Assembly (NCBI RefSeq): GCF_003386795.1
Contig: NZ_QTUC01000001.1
Coordinates: 3,038,001-3,102,000, forward strand
Origin: Thermasporomyces composti
GTDB taxonomy: Bacteria > Actinomycetota > Actinomycetes > Propionibacteriales > Actinopolymorphaceae
Direction: 5' to 3'
DNA: 64,000 bases
The notes under the pieces are model-generated. The model saw nothing but the letters and a program-made list of their open reading frames with translations. It did no database searches and was not told the origin of the DNA. Below are positions 1 to 9,416 of this stretch, piece after piece. The stretch's first letter is position 1, and every line of letters starts with the position of its first letter. The position numbers and the translations under genes are program-made.

Positions 1-3000
1 CCGTGGATCCGGTACACCGCGTTGCGCTCGCCGTCGTTCTCGACGTACACGTAGCTGCCGACGAGAGCGGCGGGTTCCGGCACGTCCTCGGTCAGCTCGA
101 CGGTCAGTTGGTTGGTGTCGCTCAGCTCCCGCGTGAAGTCGCGAAGGGTTCCGACAAGCGCCGCTGGCCCCTCGCGGGCGGGCTCGGTGCCGATCAGCTG
201 AGTGTCGTGTCCCAGCACGTACTCGGCCCTGCCGTGGCGCAGCGAGTACACGCCGAACGCTCCGCGGAAGCTGAACCGGCCGTCCACTCGGAGCGCGACG
301 TCGGTCCGAAGCGCGCTCACCACGTAGTCGACGCGACCGTCGGTGAGCTCGACGCGCACCGCGGTTGCCTCGTGTGGTGCGAGCGATCCGCTGATCGGCT
401 TGACCGGCACCTCCCGCACTGACCGGATGTACGGCGTCCGACGATACGGCTCGATCACCGAGACGAACTGGCTGGCGAGATCGTCCCCAGTCCGGTGCGA
501 GATCACGTAGCGCAGCTTCTTCGGGTTGCCTGGTTTGTTGCGCGGCGGGATGCCGTCGCACAACGCCACGTCGTCGGCGTGGTGGACGGCGCGGAGGCGG
601 ACGTGCGCCTCCGGATCCGTCTCGTGCACCCGGTAGGTGTCGACGATCGACCAGTCGACGCGGAACGCGCCTGGCGGCGCGGTGTCGCGTTCGACGTTGA
701 CGAGCCAATCGAAACCACTCGCACCCGCGCGGGGAGCAGCGTCGGCGGGTGGCGCCTCGACGGTCGGGCCGGCGTAGCTGCCGGTCGAGTGGGGACTCAC
801 GGTGAATCTCGGCGCGTTGGTCTCGGTGCGCCAGGCGGTGGAGCTGGCGTCCTCGAAGTCGGGGTTCTCGATCCTCGCTCCGGTGATTCGGACCTCGTCG
901 AAGAGCACCGCGACACCGAAGTTCGACACTCCGCGCTTCTCGAACAGACGCAGCGTCAATGTCGCTTTGCTCTTTCCGGCCAGCGCGTCGGTGACGTCCG
1001 CGGTGAGCTCGCGCCACCCCGACGTCGTGGCCACGTCCTCCTCCGCCACGACCTGGCCGTCGAGCAGGACCTGGATCGTGTGGTAACCCGCGGTGGGCCC
1101 GTCGAAGTCATCCCACACCCGCACCGACAGCTGGTAGGAGTCGGCCGGTTCCACGGTGATGTCCTGGTGGAGCGCGCCGAACTGTCCGGTCGTCGAGGGC
1201 GTGCCCCACGGGAAGCTGATCCGGCCGTAGGCGGGCTGGCCTACGAGCGTCAGCCCTTCCGGGGTCGCGGCGCCTTCCGCCGCGTGGAACGAGAAGTAGT
1301 GGTCGTGACCGCCGACGACCCGGAAGACGTCGACGAGGTAGGAGTTCTGTTCGTCGACACGAATCTGGGCGACCGCCCGGCGGTAGACGCTGGTCTGGGA
1401 GTAGACCTGCGGCGCCTCGATGTCGACGTACTGCACCCGCTCGGTGGCGGCGAACCCCTTGGGAGTGCCCACCCACTGGGTCGCCTGCGGAGCCGCGTCG
1501 ACGACGACGGTGTTGTGCGCGATCGTGTTGGACGTCCACTCGTGGCGACGCGCGTTGTTGTCGGCGAACTCCGGGTAGCCCAGGTCGGGCAGCAAGGACA
1601 TCCCGAAGCCGAACAAGCCGAGGTTCAGGGCGTCGCGATGTCCATGGCCGTGGGTCCGACCGTAGTACACCCACGCGGTCCGCTCGTGCTCGCCGGCCCC
1701 GTCGCGCAGTGCCGCCAACCCGTAGCCGGTGAGGTTCTCGCTCGGCAGGCTCAGCTCGCCCCGTGTCTCGATGATGTCCCTGATGCGTTCCTGCGTACCC
1801 GCGACGTCGAGGGCGAAGACGTCGCTGTAGAGGCTGTCGATGTCGCCGTCGCCGGCGAGGTAGGCGAGCTGTGCGTACTCCGGTGAGCCGAACCGCTCGA
1901 ACGCCGCGACGTGCTGGCTCGCCGTCCCCGCCAACGGGAAGAGGCCGGTCTGGCCGCTGTCCCCGATCTCCGGCTGGTAGCGGCGAAGCATGGCCAGCCG
2001 GTACCGCATCTGGAACATCTTCGCGTACTTCGGGTGCGCGTACAGGTCGGCGTCGGGGTAGCGGGTGTACCCGGCGAGGACGTCGGCGACGCCCTGGACG
2101 TGGCCGATCCACAGGTCGTTGTAGTGCGGTGCGGCCTCGTTGCCCGCGCCGTCACGGTCGACCAGGTCGACCAGCGTCTGGTAGAAGGCGCCTCCGGTCA
2201 CCCGGTAGTCAGGGTCTTGCACCCGGCCGCCGCTGCGGAACACGAAGTCGATCCACGCCGGTGACTGCTCGGGATCGTCGAGCACGACCGCCGCCGAGGC
2301 AAGTGTGTTCTGGTGCATGCCGAAGTTGCCGAAGATCTTGGCGTCGAGCACCCCGGCGCAGACCTGCCGCAGGATGCCGTTCTCGATGTTGAGCCGGATC
2401 TGCTCGGGTGTGTCCTTGGGCGACAGCCCGTAGGTGCGAGCTTGCTCGGAGAGGAAGGGAACGACGTTCGCGACGTCCGACTCGGCGATGGCGGGGAAGA
2501 ACGCGTCGTAGGCCATGACCCAGTTGCGAATCAGGCCTGTCTCCCAGATGCAGCCCACGACACGACCGTTGCCACTGAGGCCGTCGGAGTGGAGGAAGCC
2601 GTCCTCTCGCTTGTAGGGAGCGGTGTCCATCGACGGGTACACGTCCGCGACCCGGTCGAGCAGGATCAGGCCGGCGTGGGCGTACATCGGGTCGCCGGTG
2701 TAGATGTAGGCGTCGCGGAGCGACGTGATCGCCTTCGCCAGCACGCCGGTGTGCCACACACCCCAGTGGTTGTAGTAGGCGATGAACGTCCACTTCCGAC
2801 CGCTCTCGTCGATCCACCCGAAGCCGTCGTCGACTCCCCACGTCGGGCCACGCTCGGGGTAGAGCTCGTTGACCAGGAGACTTTCGTCCGCTCGGGACCG
2901 GTCGAACCGGCCGTGCTCGTCGAGCCCGCTGCGGTAGAACGCCGCGAAGTCGTTCGTGGGGTAGATCCGGGGCAGGTCGGAGTCTTCCGGTACCGACGGG

Positions 3001-3473
3001 TCGACCAGTTTCCAGGGCAGGGTGAGGTGGTCGATGATCCAGGGATAGTTGCCGTACTCGTAGATGGCTTGCCCGGTGATCGGCGACCCCGCGTCCTGGT
3101 TGACGGCGTAGCTGCGGGGGAGGCCCTGCGTGGTGACGAGGTCCCACAGCCACTGGTCGTCCGCCTCGACGAAGGGACGCGCGGCCTCGACCGCGGCGTC
3201 GCGGAGCTTGGCGGCCCAGTCATACGTCGCGACGTTGCGGCGCGCGGCCTCGACCTTCTCCGGTGTGTAGAACGTGGGCGCGGTCTTGACCGGACTCGCC
3301 GCGGGGTCGTGGGGGATGTCCTGCGAGGCGACACGGGTCGCGGCGAGAGCTGGCCCACCGAAGCCGGACAGGAGCTTTCCGGCGGCACCAGCGACACCCG
3401 TGAGCGCTGTGGCTCGAAGAAGAGCTCGCCGACTCATTGAATGGGCGCCCAGGCAGCGTTCGAGACGGTCCAT
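1..3473 (-). CDS. Exported heparinase II/III-like polysaccharide lyase (3' end outside window)
   Basis: The frame is open from ATG 3473 to the left edge (about 1157 codons, no stop), so the C-terminus is missing. A GGAGG 8 nt upstream favours ATG 3473 over an in-frame ATG at 3437. The N-terminus has a twin-arginine-type signal (SRRALLRA, hydrophobic stretch, ALA-A cleavage site), implying folded export. An alpha/alpha-toroid-like region follows, then a heparinase II/III-type beta-sandwich with THGHGHRDALNLG near residue 608 and HEWTSNTIAHNTVVVD near residue 645. Beta-sandwich modules that may bind carbohydrate come after that. In this family Tyr/His residues cleave uronate-containing polysaccharides by beta-elimination. 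The substrate cannot be read from the sequence. A promoter lies at 3528-3556, so it is probably transcribed alone. A second, distinct protein of this type closes the window at 61561. Confidence 0.85.
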   Translation of the reverse strand, partial: MDRLERCLGAHSMSRRALLRATALTGVAGAAGKLLSGFGGPALAATRVASQDIPHDPAASPVKTAPTFYTPEKVEAARRNVATYDWAAKLRDAAVEAARPFVEADDQWLWDLVTTQGLPRSYAVNQDAGSPITGQAIYEYGNYPWIIDHLTLPWKLVDPSVPEDSDLPRIYPTNDFAAFYRSGLDEHGRFDRSRADESLLVNELYPERGPTWGVDDGFGWIDESGRKWTFIAYYNHWGVWHTGVLAKAITSLRDAYIYTGDPMYAHAGLILLDRVADVYPSMDTAPYKREDGFLHSDGLSGNGRVVGCIWETGLIRNWVMAYDAFFPAIAESDVANVVPFLSEQARTYGLSPKDTPEQIRLNIENGILRQVCAGVLDAKIFGNFGMHQNTLASAAVVLDDPEQSPAWIDFVFRSGGRVQDPDYRVTGGAFYQTLVDLVDRDGAGNEAAPHYNDLWIGHVQGVADVLAGYTRYPDADLYAHPKYAKMFQMRYRLAMLRRYQPEIGDSGQTGLFPLAGTASQHVAAFERFGSPEYAQLAYLAGDGDIDSLYSDVFALDVAGTQERIRDIIETRGELSLPSENLTGYGLAALRDGAGEHERTAWVYYGRTHGHGHRDALNLGLFGFGMSLLPDLGYPEFADNNARRHEWTSNTIAHNTVVVDAAPQATQWVGTPKGFAATERVQYVDIEAPQVYSQTSVYRRAVAQIRVDEQNSYLVDVFRVVGGHDHYFSFHAAEGAATPEGLTLVGQPAYGRISFPWGTPSTTGQFGALHQDITVEPADSYQLSVRVWDDFDGPTAGYHTIQVLLDGQVVAEEDVATTSGWRELTADVTDALAGKSKATLTLRLFEKRGVSNFGVAVLFDEVRITGARIENPDFEDASSTAWRTETNAPRFTVSPHSTGSYAGPTVEAPPADAAPRAGASGFDWLVNVERDTAPPGAFRVDWSIVDTYRVHETDPEAHVRLRAVHHADDVALCDGIPPRNKPGNPKKLRYVISHRTGDDLASQFVSVIEPYRRTPYIRSVREVPVKPISGSLAPHEATAVRVELTDGRVDYVVSALRTDVALRVDGRFSFRGAFGVYSLRHGRAEYVLGHDTQLIGTEPAREGPAALVGTLRDFTRELSDTNQLTVELTEDVPEPAALVGSYVYVENDGERNAVYRIH

Positions 3474-3527
3474 GGCACGGGCCTCCTGCTCCCGCCGACT
3501 TTCGGTCGTAGCCGGAAAGGTTGCCTC

Positions 3528-3556
3528 TTTATAGACGCGGTCTCGCAGCCGATCAA
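3528..3556 (-). promoter_or_regulatory. Sigma-70-type promoter of the heparinase-like gene
   Basis: On the minus strand, TTGATC (3556-3551) and TATAAA (3533-3528) are separated by exactly 17 nt. They match the -35/-10 consensus at 4/6 and 5/6 positions, which stands out against this GC-rich background. They lie about 55 nt upstream of ATG 3473, leaving a short leader with a GGAGG ribosome-binding site. The rest of the gap, to 3765, shows nothing else I can recognise. Confidence 0.6.
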
Positions 3557-3765
3557 CCCCGGTTCACACACGCGTCAGCGAACTTCTCGAGCAGGCGATG
3601 AGCGCGCGACGAGGCGCGGGCACCGCTTTCGTCCGAGACCGTGGCGGACGAGTCATCCCGCGGTGCCGTGGATTCGCCCGTTCGTCAGCGCCGATGGCAT
3701 GCCTGGTCGCGCGTGGCGGTGTCGTGGCCAGTCGCGTCAGCGAGTCCTCGAACAGGGTCCAGGTG

Positions 3766-5058
3766 CTAGCGAGTCGTTGAGGAGGGCGACGGAGAGCGGA
3801 AGGTGAGGCGCAGGATGCGGTCGTCTTCGGGTACCGGCTGGTTACGGCCGTCCCGGTTCGACGTCGTCAGCCAGACGCTGCCATCGGGCGCGCGGACCGC
3901 GTCCCGGATCCGCCCGTACCGCCCGGTCAGCGCCTCCAACGGTCGACCGGTGATACCAGCGCCCGGCCGCCACCGAATGCTCGCCTCGCCGACACCGGAG
4001 CCGACGATCCGCTCGCTTCCGATGTTGACCGGCCCACCCAAGCCGACGAGATAGATGCGCTGGCCTCGCAGGCACGTGACGATCGCGGTCTGACCGACGA
4101 TGGCGATGCCGTTCGTCACACCGATCTCGGGGCGCCAGACCACCAGCGGGTTGGTGAGGCCTCGTCCCGTGCCCATGCCCTGAACCTTGGGCCAGCCGTA
4201 GTTGCGTCCCGGCAGGATGAGGTTGAGCTCATCCCAGACCGCCTCGCCGATCTCGGCGGAGTACATGGTCCCGTTGGCGTCCCAGGCGATCCCCTCCGGG
4301 TTGCGGTGTCCGTACGACCAGACCAGTGAGCCCTTGAACGGGTTGCCGGGGGCCGGCTTCCCGTCCATCGTCATGCGGAGGATCTTGCCGCCCAGATCGT
4401 TGAGGTCCTGGGCACCTCCGGCCCGCGAGGCGTCGCCGGTGGTGGCGTACAGGTAGCCGTCCGGACCGAACGCCAACCGGCCACCGTTGTGGACGCCCGC
4501 CTGGGGAATACCGGTGACGATCGGAACGGGCCTCGGGCGGCGGTCACTGAGCCGCAGTTTCGCGATGCGGTTGTCCTTCTTCGTGGTGTAGTAGATGAAG
4601 ACCGTCTGGTCACGCCGGAAGTGAGGCGAGGCGGCGATACCGAGCAGACCGCCCTCGTTATTGGCGTAGACGCCCTCGATCGTCGTGACAGGACGGACGG
4701 TGAGCTCGCCGTCGGCGCCACGGCCGGGCCCGACCCGCAGGATCCGGCGCTTGTGGCGTTCGGTGACCAGCGCACTCCCATCGGGAAGGAACGTCACGCC
4801 CCACGGGATGTCGAGTCTCGTCACCAAGGTCTCGACGGTGACGAGATCGTCGCCTCGCGCGGTGCTCGCCGGCCCACGGTGGAAGTCGGTCGGCGTGGGA
4901 ATCGCCGCCGCGGCATTAGGACTCTTGGTCGCCGCGGGCTCGGGATCGCCGACGCACGCGCCGAGGCCCCCGACGGCGAGTGCCGCCACGGCGACGACCG
5001 CCCGCAGGCGGCGCGACACGGCGACGGAGTCGTGCGCAGGTCGCGACGACTTCTCCAC
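3766..5058 (-). CDS. PQQ-dependent glucose/sorbosone dehydrogenase-like lipoprotein
   Basis: 430 aa. The N-terminus has basic residues, a hydrophobic stretch and a lipobox (GLGAC, Cys35), so it is probably membrane-anchored outside the cell. The remainder is one six-bladed beta-propeller of the soluble aldose dehydrogenase/YliI type. Family signatures are PWGVTFLPDGSALVTER, EGGLLGIAASPHF, GVHNGGRLAFGPDGYLY, SYGHRNPEGIAWD and GRNYGWPKV. Family members oxidise aldoses with PQQ and pass electrons to the respiratory chain. No PQQ biosynthesis genes are in the window. It lies 292 nt upstream, in transcription order, of the heparinase-like gene, which has its own promoter, so co-transcription is doubtful. 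The substrate is unknown. Confidence 0.85.
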   Translation of the reverse strand: MEKSSRPAHDSVAVSRRLRAVVAVAALAVGGLGACVGDPEPAATKSPNAAAAIPTPTDFHRGPASTARGDDLVTVETLVTRLDIPWGVTFLPDGSALVTERHKRRILRVGPGRGADGELTVRPVTTIEGVYANNEGGLLGIAASPHFRRDQTVFIYYTTKKDNRIAKLRLSDRRPRPVPIVTGIPQAGVHNGGRLAFGPDGYLYATTGDASRAGGAQDLNDLGGKILRMTMDGKPAPGNPFKGSLVWSYGHRNPEGIAWDANGTMYSAEIGEAVWDELNLILPGRNYGWPKVQGMGTGRGLTNPLVVWRPEIGVTNGIAIVGQTAIVTCLRGQRIYLVGLGGPVNIGSERIVGSGVGEASIRWRPGAGITGRPLEALTGRYGRIRDAVRAPDGSVWLTTSNRDGRNQPVPEDDRILRLTFRSPSPSSTTR

Positions 5059-5201
5059 CCGCTGGACGGTAGCGGGTGTCCGCCCGCCCGCGGCGTCAGT
5101 CGGCGTTTCCCGGATTCGCGGACAGGCCCAAGCTCACCAAAGCCGGGCGTACCTGGGACCAGGTCCGCACCAAACCGAGCGGGAGGGGCGTGCCGCCCGG
5201 G

Positions 5202-6032
5202 TCAGGGCTTGCGCCCCACCCCGCACAGCCAGTAGCGGGAACCTTCGCTGTCCGCGTCCTCCGGCACTTCCGCGCCCCACAAGCCCGCGTAGGTGAGGGT
5301 CGCCGGTGCGCCAGGGTAGGGCGGAACGAGCTCCAAGCCCTCGAACAACCGCTCGATGTCCTCCTCCGAGCGCATGTAGAGCTGTGCGGAGGCGCTGGAG
5401 TAGAGCTTGGTGGCCTTCTCGACGAGCTCTGGGCTGGTCCGGCTGGTCGTCCCGTGGGACAGCGCCACGTAGCTGCCAGGCGCGAGCGCGTCCTTGTAGC
5501 GGCGGAGCAGACCCCAGGGGTCTCTCTCGTCAGGGACGAAGTGCACGACGGCGGCGAGGATGAGCCCGACTGGCTGGCTGAAGTCGATGAGCGCACGGAC
5601 GTCGGAGTTGTTGAGGATCGAGTCCGGGTCCTCGAGGTCGGCGCAGAGGTAGAAGGTGTTCGGGGTGTCCTTGAGCAGCGAGCGGGAGTACTCGCAGATC
5701 ACCGGGTCGTTGTCGACGTACACGACGCGAGCGTCCGGAGCGACGGCACGCACCGCCTCGTGCGTGTTGTTCCGGGTGGGCAGCCCGGCGCCGATGTCGA
5801 TGAACTGACGGATCCCGGCCTTCTCCGCCAACCACCGAGCGGAGCGCTGCAGGAAGCCTCGGTTGGCCCACACGCCATCCTCTGCCAGTTCGGGCGCGAG
5901 CTGCTTGAGCCGTTCAGCGGCCATCTTGTCGATCTCGAACCACTCGGTGCCCCCGAGAAGGTAGTCCCAGATGCGGCCGACGTTCGGCTTGGTGGGGTCG
6001 ATGCCGGGAGGGATGGTCTTCGAACCGTCCAT
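5202..6032 (-). CDS. S-adenosyl methyltransferase, DUF574 (Methyltransf_19) family
   Basis: 276 aa from ATG 6032, chosen because GGAGG lies 6 nt upstream and the family N-terminus (a Pro-rich segment, then PNVGRIWDYLLGG) begins just after it. The frame stays open 21 codons further upstream, but that extension is not family-like. The Rossmann core has an SAM-binding motif, IDIGAGLPTRNNTHE, then a strand ending in VYVDNDP and RALIDFSQPVGL. This family is expanded in actinomycetes, where most genomes hold many copies. Substrates are generally unknown, and regulatory or secondary-metabolite roles have been suggested. It stands between two unrelated minus-strand genes and gives no operon clue. Confidence 0.88.
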   Translation of the reverse strand: MDGSKTIPPGIDPTKPNVGRIWDYLLGGTEWFEIDKMAAERLKQLAPELAEDGVWANRGFLQRSARWLAEKAGIRQFIDIGAGLPTRNNTHEAVRAVAPDARVVYVDNDPVICEYSRSLLKDTPNTFYLCADLEDPDSILNNSDVRALIDFSQPVGLILAAVVHFVPDERDPWGLLRRYKDALAPGSYVALSHGTTSRTSPELVEKATKLYSSASAQLYMRSEEDIERLFEGLELVPPYPGAPATLTYAGLWGAEVPEDADSEGSRYWLCGVGRKP

Positions 6033-6115
6033 GCACAGCCTCCAGCAGGGGAAGATCGTTGCCGGTAGTCTGCCAAAACTTTGCGCTCCCGGCACTCGTC
6101 GTGATCCACGGTCTC

Positions 6116-7864
6116 CTATCGGCCAGCCTGCAGGGCTCCCCAGGTCTGAGCCCCGACGATGCCGTCGACGTCGAGTGACCGGCTTGCCTGGTAGTCGCGG
6201 ACGGCTTGTTCGGTCTGCGAGCCGAACACCCCGTCGATGGTGACGGTGCGCCCCAATGCCGCGGTCAGCGCGCGCTGCAGGCGCGAGACCGCGCTGCCAG
6301 TCGAGCCGAGCCGCAGGGTCGGCGTGCTGCCCGCCGAGAGCAGCGCCGTCCAGGTGCGGGGACCGACGATGCCGTCGGGGTCAAGCCCTCGGCTGCGTTG
6401 GAACGACGTGACCGCCGCCTGGGTCGCTGGACCGAACAGTCCGTCGATGGGCCCGGGATCGAAGCCGAGGCCGTCCAGCAGGCACTGGGCGGCCCGGACC
6501 GCTGCCCCGGAGGAGCCGGAGCTCAGCGTCGGATAGCTGGTGAAGTCGAGGTTGACGTTGGAGCACCCGGTGGGTGGCGGTGTCGAGCCCTTCCCGACGT
6601 CCAGGTAGTCGTTGTCGATGTTGATGGTCACGCCACCGTGGGTTTCGTTGTGGTCACCCCGGTACTGGTGGATGCGCTGGTGGTTCGCCCAGTACGAGTC
6701 CGGGATGTAGGAGCCGCCGTCGACGTCGGCGCGGCCGTTCCACCATGCGAAGAAGATGTGGTCGGGACGGGAGTAGGTGGAGCTGTTGTAGGCGGCGACG
6801 AGGTCGGCGACACCGGACGCGGCGCTGGAGTACACCCCGGACAGGTATCCGCGGGCATGGAGCTCGTCGGTCCAGCCGCTGAGGAACGACAGCACCGCGG
6901 TGGTGCAGGAGCCGCCTCGGGTGTAGGCCTCCATGTCCTCGTAGATGACGCTGCCGGGCGCCAGGCCCAACGCCGCGGCGAGGTTGGCCGCGTCAGCGCC
7001 GGCCTGGTGGCCTTGGCTGCGTGCCGTGGCCGGATCGGAGGACATCCTGTTCCGGAAGTTGGTACAGGGGGCCTGCAGACCGACGTAGATGGGGATGAGG
7101 TGCCACCCCTTCGACGTCTGTGTCGAGACCCAGCTCGCGGTCAGGTTCGGCTGCGCGCAGGCCCGGGAGACGCCGCCGATGTAGACGCCCACCGCGCGGT
7201 ACGGCGAGTTCAGCCAGGCGTCCATCGCCGACTGCGACGGCGCGGCGCAGGCGTCGAAGCCCGCGCCGGTGTAGTCGCCGGGATGGATGACGGAGGCGGT
7301 CGCTTTCGGTTCGGTGCGCACCGCCGACAGCGAAGCTGGGCGCGCGGCCGACGTCAGCGTCGCGGTCGCGAGGATGCGCCGGACCGTCGCCTCGGTCTCG
7401 GGGGTGTGCGCGGCGGTCACCAGGACGCCGGCGGCCTCGACCGCGACCTGCACCGTGTGGCCGAGAGACGGCACGACCGCCGGCGCCTTCGCCGATCCGG
7501 CGACCGCGGGGACGACGTTCGGAGCCAGGTGCTCTCGGGCGGTGCGGTCGAGCGGTTGCAGGATGAGGCCGGCGGTGCGTCCCACGAGGTCGGTGGGGCA
7601 GTCCTGGACGTCGCCCGGACGACCGAGGTAGACCGCGGGGCGATCGAACCGCACGCAGGCCCTGGGGTTGCGGCGGAGGTCCACCACCCGCCAGGTGCGT
7701 GGCACCTGCACCTGGTACCCGCGATAGGTCACGGTGGTGTCGGACGTGGGAGTGGTCGTGGGCTGCGCGGCCTCGGCGGATGGGAGAGCGGTGGTGGTCA
7801 CCGACGCACACATCGTGGCCACGGCGGCGAGCCCGGCGATCAGCGGTCGAGCGGCCCTGCGCAT
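6116..7864 (-). CDS. Secreted DUF1906 glycoside-hydrolase-like protein with two peptidoglycan-binding domains
   Basis: 582 aa with a Sec-type signal peptide (RR, hydrophobic segment, AEA-A near residue 33). Residues about 40-190 form an uncharacterised N-terminal region. Residues about 195-420 match the DUF1906/Rv2525c-like TIM-barrel domain (GAGFDACAAPSQSAM, GVYIGG, IYEDMEAY, FFAWWNG, HQYRGD, INIDNDYLD). The last about 140 residues are two tandem PG_binding_1 repeats, each with an FGPATQAAV- or FGSQTEQAV-like core and a DGIVGPRTW- or DGIVGAQTW-like end. The DUF1906 fold resembles GH25-type lysozymes, so a role on cell-wall glycan is likely but unproven. GGGGAGGACCC precedes the ATG. It is transcribed divergently from the 8020 gene across a 155-bp gap. 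Confidence 0.88.
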   Translation of the reverse strand: MRRAARPLIAGLAAVATMCASVTTTALPSAEAAQPTTTPTSDTTVTYRGYQVQVPRTWRVVDLRRNPRACVRFDRPAVYLGRPGDVQDCPTDLVGRTAGLILQPLDRTAREHLAPNVVPAVAGSAKAPAVVPSLGHTVQVAVEAAGVLVTAAHTPETEATVRRILATATLTSAARPASLSAVRTEPKATASVIHPGDYTGAGFDACAAPSQSAMDAWLNSPYRAVGVYIGGVSRACAQPNLTASWVSTQTSKGWHLIPIYVGLQAPCTNFRNRMSSDPATARSQGHQAGADAANLAAALGLAPGSVIYEDMEAYTRGGSCTTAVLSFLSGWTDELHARGYLSGVYSSAASGVADLVAAYNSSTYSRPDHIFFAWWNGRADVDGGSYIPDSYWANHQRIHQYRGDHNETHGGVTINIDNDYLDVGKGSTPPPTGCSNVNLDFTSYPTLSSGSSGAAVRAAQCLLDGLGFDPGPIDGLFGPATQAAVTSFQRSRGLDPDGIVGPRTWTALLSAGSTPTLRLGSTGSAVSRLQRALTAALGRTVTIDGVFGSQTEQAVRDYQASRSLDVDGIVGAQTWGALQAGR

Positions 7865-8019
7865 GGGTCCTCCCCGGAATACGGCCGAGCGGGGACAAAG
7901 CTCCTCTTCCGGTACTTTCCCGCCATGATCGGTCGTAGGCCAGACGTCTGGCGAATACCGGTCACGACACGGCCCTGCCGTGGCTCGGTTGGCCCAGTCC
8001 TCGGCGGGAAGAGAGACCG

Positions 8020-8739
8020 GTGTGGCGTGGGCGGCGGAGGCGCTGGAAGCAGAGGGATCAGGCTCTTCTGGCGCTTCTGTTGCTGTCGGCTGGCACCGGT
8101 GCCACGGACGTCTTCGCTTTCGCCGTGCTGGGTGGGGTGTTCACCAGCGTCATGACCGGCAACCTGGTCCTCCTCGGGCTCGGTGCCGGACGAGGGGAAC
8201 CGCTCACCACGGTCAGGCCAGCGCTCGCGATCGTCGCGTTCGTCGTCGGCCTCTACCTGGTCGCCCGATGGCTTCGCGACCTCGAGGTGGCGGGGGCGTG
8301 GCCATGGCCGCGGCGCGCCCTCGTCGCTCTCGATGTGGTTCTGGTCGTCTTCGCCGCTGTGTTCGTGGCGTGGTTCGCCACCGGTTCCACCCCACGACCG
8401 CTGCTTCGTGAGGCGATGGTGACCTTGCTCGCGGGCGCGATGGGCTTGCAGTCAGCGACGGTCAACAAGCTGGCGATCCCCGGTGGCGCCACGACGTACC
8501 TCACCGGCACCCTCACCCGGCTCGTCGATGACCTGGTGACCAGGCGGAAGCCGTCAGTCGTTCGGCGCCGGCAGGTCGGCGAGCTGGTCGCTCTGCTGTG
8601 CGGGGCGGTGGTGGCCAGCGTCCTCCTCGTGGTGGCGCCCGTTCTCGTACCGGCCGTGCCGCTCGTGGTGACGCTCACCGCGAGCGTCCTCGCCAGGCGC
8701 ATGGCTCCCCGAGGAGACGAACCGGAGCCCGGCCGGTGA
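8020..8739 (+). CDS. YoaK/DUF1275 family integral membrane protein
   Basis: 239 aa from GTG 8020. A strongly basic N-terminus (RGRRRRWKQRD) is followed by about six hydrophobic helices. The signature AGTGATDVFAFAVLGGVFTSVMTGN is typical of DUF1275, as is LQSATVNKLAIPGGATTYLTGTL. The family is widespread; its function and transported substrate are unknown. The start has only a weak purine-rich stretch (GGGAAGAGAG) as ribosome-binding site. The gene ends 30 bp from the convergent macrodomain gene. Confidence 0.85.
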   Translation: MWRGRRRRWKQRDQALLALLLLSAGTGATDVFAFAVLGGVFTSVMTGNLVLLGLGAGRGEPLTTVRPALAIVAFVVGLYLVARWLRDLEVAGAWPWPRRALVALDVVLVVFAAVFVAWFATGSTPRPLLREAMVTLLAGAMGLQSATVNKLAIPGGATTYLTGTLTRLVDDLVTRRKPSVVRRRQVGELVALLCGAVVASVLLVVAPVLVPAVPLVVTLTASVLARRMAPRGDEPEPGR

Positions 8740-8769
8740 GCGGTACGGGACACGTCGCCGACGCAGTGA

Positions 8770-9297
8770 TCAGTGGTCGCGTCGCAGTTGCTCGTAGACG
8801 GCGAGGGCGGTCTCGTAGGTGGCTTGCCCGAAGAGCACGAGCCGCGCCTCCGCCACCACCGCGGGTGTGGCGGGCAGCAGGACGCTCAGCGCCTGGCGTA
8901 CCGCGTCGTCGACCGGCCAGCCGTAGATGCCGGCGGAGATCAACGGGAACGCGATGGTGGTCGCCTTCAGCTCGTCGGCGACGTTGAGCGCGTTGGCGTA
9001 GCAGGCGCGCAACAGCTCGCTGCGGTCCTGCGAGGCGCTCCACACGGGGCCGACCGTGTGCACCACCCAGCGCGCCGGGAGCTGACCGGCCGTGGTCGCC
9101 ACCGCCTGCCCAGTCGGGAGCCCGTCGGGGTAACGGGAGGCGCGCAAGGCCTCGCACTCCTTGCGGATGGCCGGGCCGCCAGCCCGGTGGATGGCACCGT
9201 CGACCCCGCCACCGCCGAGCAGGGAGGAGTTCGCGGCGTTGACCACGACGTCGACGACCTGTTTGGTGATGTCGCCCTCGACCAGCTCGACCCGCAT
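8770..9297 (-). CDS. Macrodomain protein, probable O-acetyl-ADP-ribose deacetylase
   Basis: 175 aa from ATG 9297, preceded by GAGGGGGTGAC. Longer upstream readings have no ribosome-binding site. It is a single macrodomain of the MacroD/YmdB type: VNAANSSLLGGGGVDGAIH is the ADP-ribose-binding and catalytic loop, followed by GPAIRKECEAL, GQAVATTAG, VVHTVGPVW and AFPLISAGIYGWP. Members hydrolyse O-acetyl-ADP-ribose or remove ADP-ribose from acidic residues in the cytoplasm. It is monocistronic, divergent from the enolase-superfamily gene at 9417 and convergent with the DUF1275 gene. An ADP-ribosylglycohydrolase-fold gene lies 6 kb away (15133), but nothing links the two directly. Confidence 0.92.
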   Translation of the reverse strand: MRVELVEGDITKQVVDVVVNAANSSLLGGGGVDGAIHRAGGPAIRKECEALRASRYPDGLPTGQAVATTAGQLPARWVVHTVGPVWSASQDRSELLRACYANALNVADELKATTIAFPLISAGIYGWPVDDAVRQALSVLLPATPAVVAEARLVLFGQATYETALAVYEQLRRDH

Positions 9298-9416
9298 GTC
9301 ACCCCCTCGCCAGCCGTGGCCAACTCGAGTCAGTGTGGTAGCCGCGAGGACTCGTCGCCGGCCACAGTCGTGTCCGGTACCGCATGGTGCCAGGACTGGC
9401 GGAGGGAGAGCCAATC

